Positions 7,687 through 11,204 of a stretch of DNA of 11,204 bases are shown piece after piece (the first letter of the stretch is position 1; every line of letters starts with the position of its first letter). The notes beneath the pieces were generated by a model, which did not search any database, was not told the origin of the DNA, and was given only the letters and a program-made list of their open reading frames with translations. Source of the DNA: Bacteroidales bacterium UBA1757 (GTDB lineage: Bacteria; Bacteroidota; Bacteroidia; Bacteroidales; UBA1402). The stretch lies in assembly GCA_002315625.1 (NCBI GenBank), contig DCHH01000078.1:1-11204 (forward strand). Reading direction: 5' to 3'. A program made the position numbers and the translations under genes.

Positions 7687-9354
7687 ATGAAGAAACTTGT
7701 AGTTATTCTTGCATTGTGTGTCGCTGCGCAGGCATTCTCGGCATGGCAGGAAAACATTCAGAATATGCGGCGAGAGGCATTGTTGATGCAGCGGCAGTTT
7801 GATGAAGAGTTCTACGAGGATCGGATGGAGGCTTGGGCAATTGTTGAAAAGGAGGCCCTTGAGGGGCGGCCATATATCCCATACGCCAGCCGGCCGGAAG
7901 ATTTGCCGCAGGCTGCAATTCCCGCCTTTCCGGGAGCGGAGGGGGGAGGTGCCTATACCCCAGGAGGTCGCGGTGGCAAAGTACTGGTTGTGACAAACCT
8001 CAATGACCATGGCGACGGTTCGCTGCGTTGGGCATGTGAGCAGGGAGGAGCCCGCATCGTCGTGTTCAATGTGGCAGGTATAATCCGCCTGTCGTCTCCG
8101 GTTAAGATTATGGCTCCGTACATTACGATTGCCGGACAGTCTGCCCCGGGAGACGGTGTGTGCATTGCTGGAGCAACGGTTGAGATAAATACTCACGATG
8201 TCATCATACGCCATTTACGTTTCCGCCGCGGTAACCTGAATCCTTTCTTGCGCGACGATGCGTTGGGCGGACAACCCATCGGCAATGTGATAATAGATCA
8301 TTGTTCCGCTTCATGGGGACTTGACGAGAATCTGTCGCTCTATAAGCACAATTATAACGGCAGAATATTGCCTACGGTCAATCTGACTATCCAGAACTGC
8401 ATTTCGTCCGAAGGACTGGATACATACGGACAGGGTTGCGGAAGTACCATTGGGGGCAGGAACTGCACCTTCATCCGCAATCTGTGGGCCTGCAATATAG
8501 GACGGAATCCGTCTGTCGGTTACGGGGACGATTTCAATCTCATCAACTGTGTCATATTCAACTGGTGGAATCGCACCATGGACGGAGGCGACAATATGAG
8601 TTCATGGAATGTCATCGGCAACTATTTCAAGCCGGGGCCGGCAACTGATATGAATCAGGCTTCGGTGTACCGGATAGCCCAGCCGTCCAACGGTTCGGGA
8701 TTTCACCGCAGCCAGATTTTCGGACGGATCTATGCTGAAGGCAATTACATGTACGGCAACAAAGCTGTGACAAAAGATAACTGGAACGGCGGTATTCAGC
8801 CGGAAGGACGTCCCGACCACGAACTTATGGCAGCGGTACGGGTTGATGAACCTTTCCCGATGACCTATCCGCTGAAAAAGATTCTACCTGCAAAACGGGC
8901 CTACCGCAAGGTGTTGCGCAATTCCGGCGCGACTTTCCCCTGTCGTGACAAAGTGGATGCCCGCGTGGTCCGGTTTGTCCGTAAGGGAAAGGCCGAATAT
9001 GTGGAAGGTGACTATCAGCTGCCCGCTTTTGCAAGACGAAGCTTGGACATGGATTCCTATAAACTTGGTATCATCTACGACCCTGCCCAGGTGGGCGGTT
9101 ATCCGTCGTATCGTGGTGAGCCTTATACAGATACTGACCATGACGGTATGCCGGACGCATGGGAAAAGCGCTATAATCTTGATCCCAAGGATCCGTCGGA
9201 TGCGATGAAAGACTGCAATGGTGACGGCTATGCCAACATTGAAAAGTTCCTCAACGGCATCAATCCCCGCCGCAAGGTGGATTGGACCCGAGAGGAAAAC
9301 AATCGTGACCCGCTGCTGAGAAGGCACAGGCCGCTGTATGGAACTAATCGATAG
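7687..9354 (+). CDS. Exported pectate lyase, polysaccharide lyase family 1 type
   Basis: Cleaves pectate (alpha-1,4-galacturonan) by beta-elimination to 4,5-unsaturated products, outside the cytoplasm. Of 555 residues, 1-18 (MKKLVVILALCVAAQAFS) are a signal peptide without a lipobox. Residues 20-70 are charged and helical and lead into a motif-rich block at 79-114 (AFPGAEGGGAYTPGGRGGKV, then NLNDHGDGSLR). The parallel beta-helix core includes AGQSAPGDGVCIAG at 149-162, HDVIIRHLRFRRG at 170-182, DDALGG at 190-195 and IIDHCSASWGLDENLS at 202-217, the latter being the PL1 signature region. The C-terminal part has DTDHDGMPDAWEKRYNLDP at 482-500 and CNGDGYANIEKFLNG at 510-524, paired Asp-rich calcium loops seen in many Bacteroidota secreted enzymes. 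No type IX sorting domain is seen. It sits between the regulator (1 nt) and the aldolase (19 nt). Pectate is the best guess for substrate; homologous lyases can prefer other uronans. Confidence 0.88.
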   Translation: MKKLVVILALCVAAQAFSAWQENIQNMRREALLMQRQFDEEFYEDRMEAWAIVEKEALEGRPYIPYASRPEDLPQAAIPAFPGAEGGGAYTPGGRGGKVLVVTNLNDHGDGSLRWACEQGGARIVVFNVAGIIRLSSPVKIMAPYITIAGQSAPGDGVCIAGATVEINTHDVIIRHLRFRRGNLNPFLRDDALGGQPIGNVIIDHCSASWGLDENLSLYKHNYNGRILPTVNLTIQNCISSEGLDTYGQGCGSTIGGRNCTFIRNLWACNIGRNPSVGYGDDFNLINCVIFNWWNRTMDGGDNMSSWNVIGNYFKPGPATDMNQASVYRIAQPSNGSGFHRSQIFGRIYAEGNYMYGNKAVTKDNWNGGIQPEGRPDHELMAAVRVDEPFPMTYPLKKILPAKRAYRKVLRNSGATFPCRDKVDARVVRFVRKGKAEYVEGDYQLPAFARRSLDMDSYKLGIIYDPAQVGGYPSYRGEPYTDTDHDGMPDAWEKRYNLDPKDPSDAMKDCNGDGYANIEKFLNGINPRRKVDWTREENNRDPLLRRHRPLYGTNR

Positions 9355-9373
9355 ACATTATTCTTCAAAACTA

Positions 9374-10306
9374 ATGGATAAGAAATTTAAAGGAGTGGTT
9401 GTTCCGATGATTACCCCCGTCACGGCAACCGGGAAAATCGACACTGATGCGGTCGGTCGCATAATGCGTCGTTTTGCAAAGAACTGTATATCACCCCTGG
9501 TCTTGGGGACGACGGGTGAGTCTTCCTCAGTCAGCGATCAGGATGGTTTGATGCTGGTCGAGGCAGCAGTACAGATGAGGGATGCAAACAATAACATGGC
9601 AGAAAGGGCCGGCACTTCCTTTCGCCAGCAGGTCTATGCCGGTATTGTCGGAAACGAGGTCTCAAGGCTTGTGCGTCAGAGCAATATCTATTCCAGTCTT
9701 GGGGTGGATGCCATTGTTGCAACTCTGCCGTCGTACTACATCCTGACCCCGGAACAGATGAGGGCTTTCTATCTGACGCTGGCCGACAAGGTTGCAGCGC
9801 CTGTTTTCATGTACAATATCAAGGCTACCACGCAGATGTCAATACCCCTTTCTGTGGCAGAGCAGCTGAGCCATCATCCGAATATTGCCGGGCTGAAGGA
9901 TTCGGAACGCGACGAGGAAAAGATGAAGGCATCCATAGAGCTTTTCCGTGACCGTGAGGACTTTTCGTTCTTCTGCGGTTGGGGTGCACAGGGGGCCAAC
10001 AGCCTGAAACTCGGTGCTGACGGTATTGTGCCAAGTACTGGCAACATTGTTCCTGAGGTTTATTGCCAGTTGTATGAGGCCATTCAGCAAGGTGATTTTG
10101 AAAAGGCAGACAAGTGTCAGGCTCTGACCGACCAGGTGGGTGCCGTCTATCAGAAGGGACGCACTCTCGGCCAGTCGCTTGCTGCCCTGAAGGTGCTTAT
10201 GAAGAATGCCAACCTCTGCGGTACCGGTATGATTCCTCCTCTGTCCAAACTGACAAAGGAAGAAGAGGCAACGATTGTTTCACAATTTAGAACTATAGGT
10301 TTATGA
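9374..10306 (+). CDS. DHDPS/NAL-family class I aldolase, probably for a 2-keto-3-deoxy sugar acid
   Basis: A 310-residue member of the dihydrodipicolinate synthase / N-acetylneuraminate lyase family, (beta/alpha)8-barrel enzymes that form a Schiff base with pyruvate or a 2-keto acid. Visible residues are the carboxylate-binding GTTGES at 45-50, Tyr122 in LPSYYILTP, catalytic Tyr147 in VFMYNI, and Schiff-base Lys175 in IAGLKDSE. True DapA has YNVPxRTG with Arg138 binding the second carboxylate; here the equivalent stretch is YNIKATTQ, so Arg is replaced by Thr and lysine synthesis is unlikely. Next to a pectate lyase and symporter, cleavage of 2-keto-3-deoxygluconate or a related uronate-derived acid is the best inference; sialic acid lyase or a dehydratase is possible. 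I chose the ATG at 9374, because the family normally begins a few residues before KGVVVPMITP; a longer start at 9338 would overlap the lyase gene by 17 nt. Confidence 0.88.
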   Translation: MDKKFKGVVVPMITPVTATGKIDTDAVGRIMRRFAKNCISPLVLGTTGESSSVSDQDGLMLVEAAVQMRDANNNMAERAGTSFRQQVYAGIVGNEVSRLVRQSNIYSSLGVDAIVATLPSYYILTPEQMRAFYLTLADKVAAPVFMYNIKATTQMSIPLSVAEQLSHHPNIAGLKDSERDEEKMKASIELFRDREDFSFFCGWGAQGANSLKLGADGIVPSTGNIVPEVYCQLYEAIQQGDFEKADKCQALTDQVGAVYQKGRTLGQSLAALKVLMKNANLCGTGMIPPLSKLTKEEEATIVSQFRTIGL

Positions 10307-11204
10307 GTCAGGAACTTTCGATTCACTGGGTCGATATGGCCATCGTGCTGCTGACCCTTGTTTTTACAGTCTGGGTAGGAGTTTCCATGGCTCACCGCAA
10401 CAAAAGTTCGGACGCATACTTCAAGGGGAGTATGAGTGCTCCGTCGTGGGCAATCGGTCTTTCAATTTTCGCAACCCTTATCAGTTCGGTCACGTTTCTC
10501 TCTTATCCGGCAGCCGCCTACAAGAGTAACTGGATACTACTGGTTCAGGGGCTGATGGTGCCTGTCGTGCTCGTCTTCCTGATATGGCTCATCGTGCCGT
10601 TGTTCCGTAAAATGATACGGCTCAGCACGTACGAGTACTTCGAGCGCCGTTTCGGACTTGGTGCGCGCATCTACTCTTCGCTTGCATTTCTGCTGACACA
10701 CTTCTCGAAGATGGGTACAGTGCTGTATCTGATTTCACTGGCCATGTACAGCATGACCGGCATCGATGCGCTATGGTACATTATCATCCTAGGATTGCTG
10801 ATTGTCGTTATTACGTATGTCGGTGGTATGGAGGGAGTTATATGGATGGACGTTATTCAGGGGCTGCTGCTTATCTTTGGCGGCCTGGTCTGCGTCATCG
10901 TGCTGCTGGTCGCTCCTGAGCAGGGGCCGGCTGCAATCTTCCACGATGCCATTGCACTGAAGAAAATCGACTTTGGACCTTATAACTTAAGCTTTGCGGA
11001 ATTAACCTTCTGGGTAATGGTAATCAATGGTATTTTCTATGCTTTGCAGAAATATGGCACCGACCAGACCATTGTGCAGCGCTATCTGACGGCTAAGAGT
11101 GACCATGAGGCAAAGAAGGCAGCCTACATCGGTGTTGGACTGAGTGTTCCCATCTGGGCAATGTTCATGCTTATCGGCTCGCTGCTGTTCATCTTCTATA
11201 ACAG
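10303..11204 (+). CDS. Sodium:solute symporter (SSS family), truncated by window edge
   Basis: Sodium-coupled inner-membrane importer of small solutes such as sugars, sialic acid or organic acids. The first 300 codons are present and the frame is open at 11204; family members are usually about 480-550 residues. About eight membrane segments are visible, roughly at 10-29, 47-69, 76-100, 122-148, 155-173, 181-203, 231-250 and 275-298. The family motifs include SIFATLISSVTFLSYPAAAY at 54-73, the YVGGMEGVIWMDVIQ block at 172-186 corresponding to the SSS signature, and DQTIVQRYLTAKS at 254-266, common in this family. The ATG overlaps the aldolase stop in an ATGA, which indicates translational coupling. 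Context suggests a monomeric or dimeric uronate product as cargo, but the sequence alone does not tell sugar from sialic acid transporters. Confidence 0.93.
   Translation, partial: MSQELSIHWVDMAIVLLTLVFTVWVGVSMAHRNKSSDAYFKGSMSAPSWAIGLSIFATLISSVTFLSYPAAAYKSNWILLVQGLMVPVVLVFLIWLIVPLFRKMIRLSTYEYFERRFGLGARIYSSLAFLLTHFSKMGTVLYLISLAMYSMTGIDALWYIIILGLLIVVITYVGGMEGVIWMDVIQGLLLIFGGLVCVIVLLVAPEQGPAAIFHDAIALKKIDFGPYNLSFAELTFWVMVINGIFYALQKYGTDQTIVQRYLTAKSDHEAKKAAYIGVGLSVPIWAMFMLIGSLLFIFYN

Noticed and set aside
9338..9373. Upstream ATG for the aldolase, adding 12 residues
   Set aside because: It lies inside the end of the lyase gene, and the extra residues do not belong to the family, which normally starts just before the KGVVVPMITP strand.
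9374..11204. Sialic acid catabolism (NanA plus sialic acid symporter)
   Set aside because: Family membership allows it, but the neighbouring pectate lyase in the same tight cassette and the absence of NanE or sialidase in view favour uronate metabolism. Kept only as an alternative.

Overview
The window reads as a chromosomal segment from a member of the Bacteroidota, most likely order Bacteroidales. The evidence is a LepA N-terminus and an NH2-terminally signal-peptided pectate lyase of a type common in gut Bacteroidales, a TAnnTTTG-type promoter, near-absence of Shine-Dalgarno sequences, and moderate GC content. Genus cannot be fixed from the sequence alone. No rRNA, tRNA, CRISPR, insertion sequence or phage gene was seen, and nearly all of the DNA is coding.

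Layout. (1) Positions 1-305, minus strand: the first 101 codons of lepA (elongation factor 4), running off the left edge. (2) Positions 306-424: a short divergent promoter region. (3) Positions 425-6584, plus strand: four closely packed genes, namely a large TPR protein, a secreted protein of unknown function, galM (aldose 1-epimerase) and nadE (glutamine-dependent NAD+ synthase). Gaps are 3, 20 and 2 nt, so they are probably co-transcribed. (4) Positions 6585-6668: an 84-nt intergenic region with a perfect TAnnTTTG promoter element flanked by a perfect 9-bp inverted repeat, a likely operator. (5) Positions 6669-11204, plus strand: a second tight cassette with a LacI-family regulator, an exported PL1-type pectate lyase, a DHDPS/NAL-family class I aldolase and a sodium:solute symporter cut by the right edge. 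Junctions are 1 nt, 19 nt and a 4-nt ATGA overlap.

How the genes work together. The first block is housekeeping in character (NAD+ synthesis and hexose anomer interconversion) plus two uncharacterised proteins. The second block looks like a compact catabolic unit. The lyase would cleave pectate outside the cytoplasm, the symporter would import a small uronate-type product, and the aldolase would split a 2-keto-3-deoxy sugar acid to pyruvate and an aldehyde. The LacI protein would respond to a pathway intermediate and control its own promoter. Substrate identity is inference. The visible part has no SusC/SusD pair, so it differs from a classical Bacteroidota polysaccharide utilisation locus; the rest of the operon lies beyond the window.
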